Part shown: piece after piece, positions 1 through 8,083 of the stretch | How positions within the stretch are numbered: position 1 is the first letter of the stretch | Layout of the letters: every line of letters starts with the position of its first letter | NCBI RefSeq assembly: GCF_028743495.1 | Contig: NZ_CP117968.1 | From: Allobacillus halotolerans | GTDB lineage: Bacteria > Bacillota > Bacilli > Bacillales > Alkalibacillaceae | DNA length: 64,000 nucleotides | Strand: one strand, 5' to 3' | Translations under genes and position numbers: made by a program | The notes under the pieces: model-generated | The model's input: only the letters and a program-made list of their open reading frames with translations | What the model was told of the DNA's origin: nothing | The model's database searches: none

Positions 1-1097
1 TCGATCATCTCTTCGTCTAAAGAAGCATTTCCTGGATGATCTTTCACTTCCATATCTTCCAACTCGTAAGCTTGCCGAGTCATGGCTAAGTTTTCTTCTA
101 GATATGGCGTCTCTTGTTGGAATTCATTAGGTGAGACGACAAATTGCTGAACGACAAAGGATGCCGCTTGACTCCCGAACAATACGAGTAAATAAAGACC
201 AAATGGAATGACCAACCGCATATAATTCTTACGGAACAACGTCACAACGGCCCAAATAGTCGCCAACACGGTTACTGCTGCCAATACATAAGCACTTGGG
301 ATATTAATGACGTCATCTGTATAGCTCACCCCATAAACAGCACTTTTCTGAAACGCGTTTACTTTGTTAGTAAATAACGCATCATACATACCAAGGTAAT
401 GGGTTGCCGCTAATGACAAGCCAAAAATAGTGATATAAAAAGCTAACTGGACTTTAGCAATGCGGTGATGAAACGCTTGAAACATAAAATAACTAAATGC
501 TGCGACACCCGCTAAAATCACAGAAAGGATCATCAAAACATTCAACACGAAATTCAACACTGGCAAGGTGAAAAAGTAAAATGAAAGATCATGCCCAAAA
601 TGAGGGTCTGCCTGGTTGAAGTTGACCTGATTGAACACCTTTAATACAGGTTCCCAACCTATCTTTTGGACAATAAAACTTCCAAGCAAGCCAATTAAAA
701 TGGAAATGATGATATTCGACCATGTAACCATTTTTTTCGGTCCAATTTGTTGGATAAACTTTGCCTTACCAATCGTATCGATAATAATTTTTTGCATCCC
801 GGCAAGGGTTAAATAGGTGAAGATAAAAAACAGCAAGAATCCAGCCACGACTAAACTTATTTTCGTAATCAATGTCGTCGTATAAACTGATTCAAAACCT
901 AATGACTCCATCCAAATATAATTCGTCAAGAAATTAAAAATGAATGGAATCATTAGCAGTAGAAGAAAAATGAAGAAAAAGATCGTTCCCCATTTAAAGA
1001 TTTTCTTCTTTTGAGTAGAGGTCATTTTATTTTGATTAAAAACAACCGTTTTCGATTTGTTATTTGGCCCATTCGGACCATTCGTCGTCCAATTCAT
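1..1097 (-). CDS. UPF0182 family membrane protein, 5' part (cut by window edge)
   Basis: Reading the minus strand from the ATG at 1095-1097 gives an open frame of about 365 codons that runs off the window, so only the N-terminal part is present. It begins MNWTTNGPNGPNN and carries several long hydrophobic segments (for example around FFFIFLLLLMIPFIF), followed by a soluble stretch rich in Glu and Asp. Segment order and local motifs, such as a membrane segment followed by GWEPVLKVFNQVNF and then DPHFGHDLSFYFF, match the UPF0182 (COG1615) family of large bacterial membrane proteins of unknown role. The family assignment is from memory of its N-terminal pattern. No function can be given. The gene diverges from nothing close by: its upstream side faces the repeat array that follows tyrS. 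Confidence 0.8.
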   Translation of the reverse strand, partial: MNWTTNGPNGPNNKSKTVVFNQNKMTSTQKKKIFKWGTIFFFIFLLLLMIPFIFNFLTNYIWMESLGFESVYTTTLITKISLVVAGFLLFFIFTYLTLAGMQKIIIDTIGKAKFIQQIGPKKMVTWSNIIISILIGLLGSFIVQKIGWEPVLKVFNQVNFNQADPHFGHDLSFYFFTLPVLNFVLNVLMILSVILAGVAAFSYFMFQAFHHRIAKVQLAFYITIFGLSLAATHYLGMYDALFTNKVNAFQKSAVYGVSYTDDVINIPSAYVLAAVTVLATIWAVVTLFRKNYMRLVIPFGLYLLVLFGSQAASFVVQQFVVSPNEFQQETPYLEENLAMTRQAYELEDMEVKDHPGNASLDEEMI

Positions 1098-1253
1098 TAT
1101 GTATTCCCTCTCTTTTCTTCTGGATCTATTCCATTTTATCACACCTATACGTTCTCGACATGCATTGTAGCATAACAATATTAACAATCTATCCAGCATG
1201 GATTAGGAACTGAGATAGAAAAAGAATGTTGAAGCAAAAAAATTATAGGTACG

Positions 1254-1652
1254 GCTGTTAACTGTTGATGTTTGGCTGCTCACTGCTGAAGTTTGGCTGC
1301 TAACTGCTGAAGATGGGCCACTAACTGCTGAAGTCGGGCCGCTCACTGCTGAAGATGGGCCACTAACTGCTGAAGTCGGACCGCTCACTGCTGAAGATGG
1401 GCCGCTAACTGTTGAAGTCGGGCCGCTCACTGCTGAAGACGAGCCGCTCACTGCTGAAGATAGGCCGCTAACTACTGAAATCGGGCCGCTGACTGCTGAA
1501 GATATGCCACTCACTGCTGGAGATATGCCGCTCACTGCTGAAGTCGTGCTGCTAACTGCTGAAGATGGGCCGCTAACTGTTGAAGTCGTGCTGCTAACTG
1601 CTGAAGATGAGCCGCTCACTGCTGAAATCGTGCCGAAGACTGCTCAAGTCAC
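1254..1652. repeat. 21-bp tandem repeat array, about 19 units
   Basis: Nineteen consecutive 21-bp units can be laid out without gaps, each close to GCCGCTCACTGCTGAAGATGG, with the most constant part ACTGCTGAAG. Substitutions are scattered, and some alternate between neighbouring units (AAGATGG and AAGTCGG endings). Because 21 is a multiple of three, frames stay open on both strands, giving spurious seven-residue repeat peptides (SSAVSGP on minus, LTAEDGP on plus). No ribosome binding site precedes either. The array lies between the 3' end of tyrS and the 5' end of the UPF0182 gene. A related array is at about 28816-29137. Confidence 0.85.
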
Positions 1653-1706
1653 GTTTTCTAAACAAGAATTAGCCTATCGCCAGTAAATGGAGCGCCATCC
1701 AAACGG

Positions 1707-1748
1707 AAAACCCGAACAATTTATTTATATGTAAATTGTTCGGGTTTT
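1707..1748 (-). terminator. Rho-independent terminator of tyrS
   Basis: A long inverted repeat AAACCCGAACAATTTA / TAAATTGTTCGGGTTT closes on a short AT-rich loop and lies some 40 bp past the tyrS stop. A/T runs on both sides mean it could act in both directions. Confidence 0.8.
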
Positions 1749-1789
1749 AATTTTTTTATAAACTTTTTGTCCCAGTTTCCTTATTGGAT

Positions 1790-3058
1790 TTACTGATGAC
1801 GGATCAAGAAATACTTTTTCTTGCCGCGGCGAATGATGGTAAACATGCCATCCAATTTATCCTCGTCATTTACTTCATAAGCTGTATCTTGTTGACGTTC
1901 TCCATTGATATAAATAGCACCATTGGTAATATCCTCACGCGCTTGGCGTTTTGAAGAGGAAATTTTTGAGGCGACAAGTAAATCGACAAGACCAATTGAA
2001 TTCTCATCTAGCTCATAGGAAGGAACATCTTTAAAGCTTTGCTCAATTTCTTTAGCATTCAAAGCTTTAATATCGCCTTCGAACAGCGCTTTAGAAATAC
2101 GAATCGCTTGCTGTAAAGCTTCCTCGCTGTGAACGAGCTTTGTCATCTCTTCTGCCAGTCGTTGTTGCGCTTTCCGTTGCTCAGGACGCTCCTGCACTTC
2201 TTTTTCCAATTCGGCAATCTCTTCAAGTGAAAGGAACGTAAAGGATTTTAAAAACTTCACGACATCTCGGTCGTCTGCATTAATCCAGAATTGGTAAAAT
2301 TCATATGGTGATGTTTTATCGGCATCCAACCATACGGCTCCACCGGCAGTTTTTCCAAATTTCGTCCCATCAGCTTTTGTAATCAATGGTACTGTCAGGC
2401 CGAAAGCTTTCGCCTCTTCCCCTTCTTCAGTTGTGCGGCGAATTAATTCCAATCCAGCCGTAATATTGCCCCATTGGTCACTACCGCCAATTTGAAGCGT
2501 GCAGTTTTCCAATTGATAGAGACGTTGGAAATCCAATGACTGTAAAATCATGTATGTGAATTCCGTATAAGAAATTCCTTGTCTAATTCGAGCTTCAACG
2601 GATTCTTTCGCAAGCATGTAGTTGACACTGAAATGTTTACCATAATCGCGAAGTAAATCGATGACAGACATTTTTGATAACCAATCGAAATTATTGACGG
2701 CTACTGCGCCTTTCTTCTCGTCATCAAAATCGATTAACTTTGATAATTGGCCTTTAATGTCCTCTGTCCATTGTTGCACGATTGAAGCATCGTTTAATTG
2801 TCGTTCTTCGTTTCGGCCACTTGGATCCCCAATCATACCAGTACCACCACCGACCAGTGCAATCGGACGGTGCCCTGCCATTTGGAATCTTTTTAGCATT
2901 AAAATCGGTAGTAAATGCCCGATATGCAGACTATCTGCAGTTGGATCGAATCCACAATATAAAGAAACCTGGTTCTCTTCCAAGTGTTTTTTCAAGCCAT
3001 CTTCATCAGTGACCTGATTGATTAAGCCTCGTTGTTTCAACTCATCTAAAATATGCAT
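1790..3058 (-). CDS. tyrS: Tyrosine--tRNA ligase
   Basis: Class Ic aminoacyl-tRNA synthetase that charges tRNA-Tyr in the cytoplasm, 422 residues as in other bacilli. The nucleotide-binding signature reads LHIGHLLPIL near residue 45, and the KMSKS-equivalent loop reads KFGKT near residue 230. A C-terminal S4-like RNA-binding region follows (SKISSSKRQAREDI). The start is the ATG at 3056-3058, preceded by TTAGGAGGATCCGT. An upstream in-frame ATG would begin inside the leader terminator and lacks a binding site. The gene sits behind a T-box leader, so transcription should rise when uncharged tRNA-Tyr accumulates. A hairpin terminator follows the stop codon. Confidence 0.97.
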   Translation of the reverse strand: MHILDELKQRGLINQVTDEDGLKKHLEENQVSLYCGFDPTADSLHIGHLLPILMLKRFQMAGHRPIALVGGGTGMIGDPSGRNEERQLNDASIVQQWTEDIKGQLSKLIDFDDEKKGAVAVNNFDWLSKMSVIDLLRDYGKHFSVNYMLAKESVEARIRQGISYTEFTYMILQSLDFQRLYQLENCTLQIGGSDQWGNITAGLELIRRTTEEGEEAKAFGLTVPLITKADGTKFGKTAGGAVWLDADKTSPYEFYQFWINADDRDVVKFLKSFTFLSLEEIAELEKEVQERPEQRKAQQRLAEEMTKLVHSEEALQQAIRISKALFEGDIKALNAKEIEQSFKDVPSYELDENSIGLVDLLVASKISSSKRQAREDITNGAIYINGERQQDTAYEVNDEDKLDGMFTIIRRGKKKYFLIRHQ

Positions 3059-3096
3059 ACGGATCCTCCTAAGCTTTCTAAGCAATTTATTTTTTC

Positions 3097-3330
3097 CACA
3101 AAAAAATCCCACGTCCAATCATAGGGACGAGGGAATCGCGGTACCACCCTAGTTACAGCCGTAGCTGTCACTCATTTCAGATAACGGATTTACCGTCTCT
3201 AATTTTCATTAGAGAATGCTCCAAGTCGTAATTCGAAACATGAATCGGACTGGTTTGCACCGACCACCAGCTCTCTATTGCTCCTAAGACATGCTCTACT
3301 CTCACTCTTCAATACATGTATATATGCTTT
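3097..3330 (-). promoter_or_regulatory. T-box leader riboswitch (tRNA-Tyr sensing) of tyrS
   Basis: On the minus strand the canonical T-box AGGGTGGTACCGCGA lies at 3136-3150. It is followed by a terminator stem (CCCTCGTCC / GGACGTGGG) and a run of seven T ending near 3100. Upstream lies the stem I region. A TAC triplet at 3228-3230, in GAATTACGACTTGG, is well placed as the tyrosine specifier codon. In this family, pairing of uncharged tRNA with the specifier and with the T-box bulge stabilises the antiterminator and allows read-through into the synthetase gene. Confidence 0.93.
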
Positions 3331-3340
3331 TCTTTCATTT

Positions 3341-3369
3341 ATTTAAGCATATCTGCATTTGTTTTTCAA
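3341..3369 (-). promoter_or_regulatory. Sigma-A-type promoter for the T-box/tyrS transcript
   Basis: Minus strand TTGAAA (3364-3369), 17 bp spacer, TTAAAT (3341-3346), immediately upstream of the T-box leader. The spacing is ideal and both hexamers are near consensus. Confidence 0.55.
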
Positions 3370-3453
3370 CTGGAAGTATAAAACGTTGTATTTTAAAGTC
3401 ATTTAGAGTTGATTTTCTGCGTTAATCTCTAATATGTAGAGTCTATGAATCTA

Positions 3454-3462
3454 TGCTATAAT
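3454..3462 (+). promoter_or_regulatory. Extended -10 promoter of the penicillin-binding protein gene
   Basis: TGCTATAAT, an extended -10 element, ends 27 bp before the chosen ATG. No good -35 hexamer is visible at 17 bp, which is common for extended -10 promoters. Confidence 0.5.
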
Positions 3463-3489
3463 AAATTAGATTATTTAGGAGGTTTGACG

Positions 3490-6400
3490 ATGGGTTCTAA
3501 TGATTCAAAAAATAAATTCCTAAAATTTTTCCAAGATGGAAAGTTTCCTCGTTTTACTCGAATCGGTTTGGATGTCGGTTGGAATATCTTATTATTCTTT
3601 ATCGTCATCGGACTTGTTGGCGGATTCGCGATCGGAGGCGTCGGATTAGGTTATTTCGCTTCGTTGGTCGATGATATGCCTGTTGAAGATGAAGAAGAAA
3701 TGAAACAACTCGTTTTTGACTACGAGGAAACTTCTCATACGTACTTTGCGAATGATGTGTATATGGGTAAGCTTCGTAGTGATATTCATAGAGAAGAAAC
3801 TACGTTAGATAAAGTGTCTCAACATGTAAAAGATGCAGTGATCGCAACAGAGGACGAATTATTTTATGAGCACAATGGATTCGTGCCTAAAGCGATTATG
3901 CGCGCGATGTTTCAAGAATTTACAAACGCAGATACTCAATCTGGTGGTAGTACGCTAACACAGCAAATTGTCAAGAACCAAATTCTTTCCAGTGAAGTTT
4001 CCTTTGACCGAAAAGCAAAAGAAATCTTGATTGCTTCTCGAATTGAAAAGTTCATCGAGAAAGATCAGATCTTGGAAGCTTATTTGAATATCGTGCCATT
4101 TGGACGAGACTCTTCTGGTAGAAACATTGCCGGAATCGAAGCTGCTGCTGATGGTTTGTTTGATGTAGCACCAAGTGAACTGAACTTGGCTCAAGCAGCA
4201 TACATAGCAGGTATGCCGCAAAACCCGTATGCTTATACTCCCTTTCTCCAAGGCGGAGAAAAGAAAACAGAAAAAGCATTACAAGACGGTTTAGATCGTA
4301 AAAATATTGTTTTAAGCAGAATGCTAGAAGCGGGAAAAATAACAGAAGAACAATATAATGAAGCAAGAGACTTTGATGTCATTGCTAGTTTGACAGACAA
4401 AAAAGAATCACTTTTCTCAGATTACCCTTATTTGACAATTGAAATTGAAGGCCGTGCCATTGAAAAACTGGCATTGCAATTAGCCAAAAACGACGGGTAT
4501 TCAAAAGAAGAGTTTTATTCAGCTGAGGAAAAAGAATCTCGAACAGAATATCGTGAACAAGCGGAACGTGATTTGAAACATAAAGGGTATAGAATCCATA
4601 CAACAATCAATAAAGATATCTATGAAGCTTGGCAAGATGCTACCGAAAATTATGGGCACTTCTATCCGACGAAAACGGTCCAGGTTACTAATCCACAAAC
4701 TGGCGAAGTCGAAACCCGTGAGATTCCGATTGAAACGGGTGCTTCAATGATTGAGAACAGCACAGGACGGATTATTTCGTTTGTTGGTGGACGTGGGTAT
4801 GAAAATGACAATATCAACTATGCTTTTTATAATACGCGACCAAACGGGAGTACGATGAAGCCATTGCTCGGATATGGACCAGCGTTTGAACTTGGAGTCT
4901 TCCAACCAGGTTCTCCAGTTCCTGATATTGGATTTTCAATATCTCCTCCTGGCAGTGATCCTTGGTCACCATCCAACTATGCGGGTAGAGAACGTGGTAT
5001 TGTGACAGCGAGAGAAGCATTGGCAAAATCCTATAACTTGCCTGCTACCCGTGTCATGCGTGGTTTGTTGGCTGTCGACAATAATCCAGCAAGATATTTA
5101 ACGAAGCTTGGGATTACTGAACCAGCGGAAGAACAAAGTCAGAATCATATGCCAACAGTTCTCGGCTCTTTCTATACAACGGTGTCAGATGTGACGAGTG
5201 GTTTTACTGCTTTTTCAAATGGTGGAAAACGACCTGAGCCATTTATGATTGAAAAAATCATAGATCAAGATGGCAACCCTGTTTTTGAGCATGAGGTTAA
5301 AGAAACCGAAGTCTTTTCACCGCAGACAGCCTACCTAACCCTGGATGTCATGCGTGATGTTATTTCAAACGGTACGGCAACATATGTGAACAGTCGTTTG
5401 AACAACACAAGTGTTGATTGGGCCGGAAAAACGGGTACGTCTCAAAACTTTGCCGACGCCTGGTTTGTCGGTACAAATCCAAATGTCACAATCGGTACAT
5501 GGTTCGGGTACGGATTATATGATTTAGATGCAAGTGGAAAAGTTACGGGTAGAGAAAGTAATATTATGAGTTTGAATAGTTGTCCTGGTGGTTGTTCGCT
5601 TGGTTACAGCAGTCGTAATACTGGTTACTGGTCTGAATTGGTCAATGCAGCAGCTGAAGTCGATCCAGAACTTGTAACGCCAAGCAAACGACATGAAAGC
5701 CCAGGTGGAATCGTGCAGCGTAGCTACTGCTTGATTTCCGGCAAGCTTCCAAGTGATGCGTGTCAAGCGCTCGGCTTGGTTCAAACCGATCTGTTTAATA
5801 TCGAACATGTTCCGACCGAAAAAGATGATAGTGTCGTAAAAGGGAACTATGTGAAAATTGGTGATAACACGTATGAAGCTGCCGATTCGACTCCAGAAGA
5901 ATTTACTGAGCAAGGCTATTTCATAAAACCTGATTTCATTGAAGATATGGGACCAGCTTGGTTCCAGATTGATGAGCTCAGTAAATTATTACCGAATAAC
6001 GAGGCTTGGAATGATCTCGTCGTTCCTGAGTCTGATTCACCGAAAAACAGTAACCCTGGTACGCCAAGCGGTGTTTCCATGAGTGGTAGTACATTGACTT
6101 GGAATGACAGTAGTAACGCCATTGGTTACCGGGTCTATATGGCTAATGAAAAAGGTGGAGACTTTAAACAAATTGGGTCAACAACAGAAACTTCACTAAG
6201 TGTGCCAGCTAAAAATAGAATTTATGCTGTTCGGGCAGTAAACTTCTTTGGTAAAGAATCAAGTATGTCCAGCTCGGTCATATACGGAAACGTAACCTCA
6301 GAAGAAGAGAAGAAGAAAAAAGAAGAAGAGAAGAAAAAGAAAGAAGAACAAAAGAAGAAAGAAGAAGAACGTAAGGAAAAAGAAGAAAAGAAAAAAGAGG

Positions 6401-6588
6401 AAGAGCAAAAGAAAGAAGAGCAAAAGAAAGAAGAAGATAAAAAAGATGACGAAGCAAGCGGCGGAGATTCAAATGATTCTAACGGTTCCGATAATAGCGA
6501 CTCCAATGGCGACAAAAACGAAGACAACGGAGACGGTGGAAACGATAAGAAGGATAAAAAGGATAAGAAAAAAGACGACGACAATTAA
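3490..6588 (+). CDS. Class A penicillin-binding protein (transglycosylase/transpeptidase)
   Basis: Bifunctional peptidoglycan synthase anchored in the membrane. After a short cytoplasmic tail there is one membrane helix (about residues 28-55). The GT51 glycosyltransferase domain follows, with ATEDELFYEHNG near 120 and GGSTLTQQ near 150. The transpeptidase domain has STMK (catalytic Ser) near 454, SYN near 515 and KTGTS near 645. A fibronectin type III-like domain spans about 850-935, followed by a roughly 100-residue tail made almost only of Lys and Glu, then Asp, Asn, Ser and Gly. The ATG at 3490 follows TTAGGAGGTTTGACG, giving 1032 residues; an earlier in-frame ATG at 3445 lacks a binding site and precedes the -10 box. 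The architecture resembles PonA-type PBPs of bacilli, but orthology is not certain. Confidence 0.93.
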   Translation: MGSNDSKNKFLKFFQDGKFPRFTRIGLDVGWNILLFFIVIGLVGGFAIGGVGLGYFASLVDDMPVEDEEEMKQLVFDYEETSHTYFANDVYMGKLRSDIHREETTLDKVSQHVKDAVIATEDELFYEHNGFVPKAIMRAMFQEFTNADTQSGGSTLTQQIVKNQILSSEVSFDRKAKEILIASRIEKFIEKDQILEAYLNIVPFGRDSSGRNIAGIEAAADGLFDVAPSELNLAQAAYIAGMPQNPYAYTPFLQGGEKKTEKALQDGLDRKNIVLSRMLEAGKITEEQYNEARDFDVIASLTDKKESLFSDYPYLTIEIEGRAIEKLALQLAKNDGYSKEEFYSAEEKESRTEYREQAERDLKHKGYRIHTTINKDIYEAWQDATENYGHFYPTKTVQVTNPQTGEVETREIPIETGASMIENSTGRIISFVGGRGYENDNINYAFYNTRPNGSTMKPLLGYGPAFELGVFQPGSPVPDIGFSISPPGSDPWSPSNYAGRERGIVTAREALAKSYNLPATRVMRGLLAVDNNPARYLTKLGITEPAEEQSQNHMPTVLGSFYTTVSDVTSGFTAFSNGGKRPEPFMIEKIIDQDGNPVFEHEVKETEVFSPQTAYLTLDVMRDVISNGTATYVNSRLNNTSVDWAGKTGTSQNFADAWFVGTNPNVTIGTWFGYGLYDLDASGKVTGRESNIMSLNSCPGGCSLGYSSRNTGYWSELVNAAAEVDPELVTPSKRHESPGGIVQRSYCLISGKLPSDACQALGLVQTDLFNIEHVPTEKDDSVVKGNYVKIGDNTYEAADSTPEEFTEQGYFIKPDFIEDMGPAWFQIDELSKLLPNNEAWNDLVVPESDSPKNSNPGTPSGVSMSGSTLTWNDSSNAIGYRVYMANEKGGDFKQIGSTTETSLSVPAKNRIYAVRAVNFFGKESSMSSSVIYGNVTSEEEKKKKEEEKKKKEEQKKKEEERKEKEEKKKEEEQKKEEQKKEEDKKDDEASGGDSNDSNGSDNSDSNGDKNEDNGDGGNDKKDKKDKKKDDDN

Positions 6589-6637
6589 TACTCTTCCTTT
6601 CAGACAACAACTTTTCACTGAATTCCATCAATTTAGT

Positions 6638-6672
6638 GGCAAGCAGCGATATCCGCTGCTTGCCGTTTTTTT
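6638..6672 (+). terminator. Rho-independent terminator after the PBP gene
   Basis: Perfect stem GGCAAGCAGCG / CGCTGCTTGCC with a short loop, followed by a run of seven T. It isolates the PBP gene from acuABC. Confidence 0.9.
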
Positions 6673-6731
6673 GCTATATAAGCAACTTTCTCTGTCCTTA
6701 TCATCACATTCTATTTTTCCAAAACATCTTC

Positions 6732-6740
6732 TGTTATAAT
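6732..6740 (+). promoter_or_regulatory. Extended -10 promoter of acuABC
   Basis: TGTTATAAT lies 37 bp before the proposed TTG start of acuA. The only upstream in-frame ATG (6739-6741) overlaps this -10 hexamer, so it cannot be on the transcript if this promoter is used. Confidence 0.5.
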
Positions 6741-6777
6741 GAAATTGGAATCGTTAAATTCTTTAGGTGGTGTCGAT

Positions 6778-7416
6778 TTGGAACACTCTAAAACTTATTA
6801 CAGTCAAACTATTCGTAAAAACAACAAAGAAATTATCATTGAGGGGCCTGTCGATTCAGAAAAGCTTAAAAATTATTATTTCGATGATGGATTGAAAGCG
6901 TTTAGGCCACCCAAAAAGCAATATGAAGCAATTCTTTCGATTGCGGATTTTGAAGAAGGTCGCATTATTATCGCTCGAGATGAAGATAAGATTATCGGTT
7001 ATGCGACTTTTTTGCACCCTGATCCAATGGAGCGTTGGGCAACTTACAAGATGGATAATTTATTGGAACTAGGAGCAATTGAAGTTTCCCATGAATACCG
7101 TGGAATGAAGGTTGGTTCAACCATTTTGGAAGTCGCTATGAGAGACGATTATATGGAAAATTATATAACAATCACGACAGAGTATCATTGGCATTGGGAC
7201 ATGAAAACAACTGGATTAAGTATTTGGCAATATCGTAACGTGATGGAGAAAATGATGGCTCATGGTGGGTTAAAACCGATGTCCACAGACGACCCAGAGA
7301 TTGTTTCTCACCCTGCGAATTGTCTGCTCGTCCGGATTGGTGAAAATGTTGATGCTGAATCGATTAAGCTGTTTGACTCCATGCGTTTTATGGGTCGTGA
7401 AGATTTCTTTTTTTAA
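6778..7416 (+). CDS. acuA: Protein acetyltransferase AcuA (GNAT)
   Basis: Acetyltransferase of the Gcn5 family. In B. subtilis AcuA acetylates and inactivates acetyl-CoA synthetase AcsA, and AcuC reverses this. The product here, 212 residues, aligns with the known family along its length: EGPVDSEKL near the start, KAFRPPKKQ, the acetyl-CoA region ELGAIEVSHEYRGMKVGS, and the C-terminal DDPEIVSHPANCLLVRIG. I chose the TTG at 6778 because AGGTGGT lies at the right distance and the protein then starts at the family's usual EHxKTY sequence. acuB follows 13 bp later. acsA, often divergent from acuA in bacilli, is not in this window; a PBP gene lies upstream instead. Confidence 0.9.
   Translation: MEHSKTYYSQTIRKNNKEIIIEGPVDSEKLKNYYFDDGLKAFRPPKKQYEAILSIADFEEGRIIIARDEDKIIGYATFLHPDPMERWATYKMDNLLELGAIEVSHEYRGMKVGSTILEVAMRDDYMENYITITTEYHWHWDMKTTGLSIWQYRNVMEKMMAHGGLKPMSTDDPEIVSHPANCLLVRIGENVDAESIKLFDSMRFMGREDFFF
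6893..6906 (+). promoter_or_regulatory. Possible cre site (CcpA operator) inside acuA
   Basis: TGAAAGCGTTTAGG matches 12 of 14 positions of the catabolite-responsive element consensus TGWAARCGYTWNCW and lies early in the coding region of acuA. acuABC is under CcpA control in B. subtilis, and ccpA is nearby here. The match could still be chance. Confidence 0.35.
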
Positions 7417-7429
7417 TAAAGGGGCGTGA

Positions 7430-8083
7430 ATGAGAATGATAGTCGAAGAAGTTATGAGTAGGGATGTGATTACACTCTCCCCTCAAGACAAAATTGAAAG
7501 CGCTTTAAAATTACTGAATGAGCACCGAATCAGACATATTCCAATAACAAATGATGAAGAACAAGTCGTCGGCATTGTTTCCGATCGTGACATCCGTGAT
7601 GCAGCTCCTTCCATATTGGCCGCTGAACAAAATTTGGATATTTTGGAGAGTCCCATTCAATCCATTATGTCGAGTCCTGTTATTACCGCACATCCTCTTG
7701 ATTTCATTGAAGATATTGCTTCACTATTCTATGATTACGAAATTGCGTGTGTGCCTGTTACGCATGCAAATAAACTCATTGGTGTCGTCACGGAGAAAGA
7801 TATTCTCTACACACTAATTCAAGTAACTGGAATTCGCGAACAAAGTTCACAAATTGAAATTCGAGTTCCTAACAAAATAGGGACATTGCCAAAAATTGCT
7901 CAAATCATCAGTGAACGCAATACAAATATTTCATCTGTTTTCCTCTATCCATCCAAAGAAGATCGCAGTGAAAGAATAATTGTTTTACGAGTTCAAACGA
8001 TGAATCCAATGCCTATCATCGATGAATTGAGAAAACAAGGCTATCATGTCATTTGGCCGAACCTACCGGGGATGAGCGAATGA
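7430..8083 (+). CDS. acuB: AcuB, CBS-ACT domain protein
   Basis: Two CBS domains (about residues 5-60 and 75-135; VEEVMSRDVITLSPQDKIES and SIMSSPVITAHPLDF) are followed by an ACT-like ligand-binding domain (QIEIRVPNKIGTLPKIAQII onward). This is the layout of AcuB, a protein of the acetoin/acetate utilisation operon whose exact role is unresolved; adenylate and amino-acid-type ligand sensing are typical of these domains. AAAGGGG lies 5 bp before the ATG at 7430. A second ATG two codons later matches the B. subtilis start (MIVEQIM) and is possible. The stop codon overlaps the acuC start. Confidence 0.9.
   Translation: MRMIVEEVMSRDVITLSPQDKIESALKLLNEHRIRHIPITNDEEQVVGIVSDRDIRDAAPSILAAEQNLDILESPIQSIMSSPVITAHPLDFIEDIASLFYDYEIACVPVTHANKLIGVVTEKDILYTLIQVTGIREQSSQIEIRVPNKIGTLPKIAQIISERNTNISSVFLYPSKEDRSERIIVLRVQTMNPMPIIDELRKQGYHVIWPNLPGMSE

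Noticed and set aside
1203..1619. Open frame of 138 codons on the minus strand encoding SSAVSGP repeats
   Set aside because: It is a by-product of the 21-bp tandem repeat: frames are open on both strands, there is no ribosome binding site, and the composition matches no protein family.
6222..6584. Minus-strand frame rich in Ser and Phe opposite the PBP tail
   Set aside because: It is the antisense shadow of the Lys/Glu-coding stretch.
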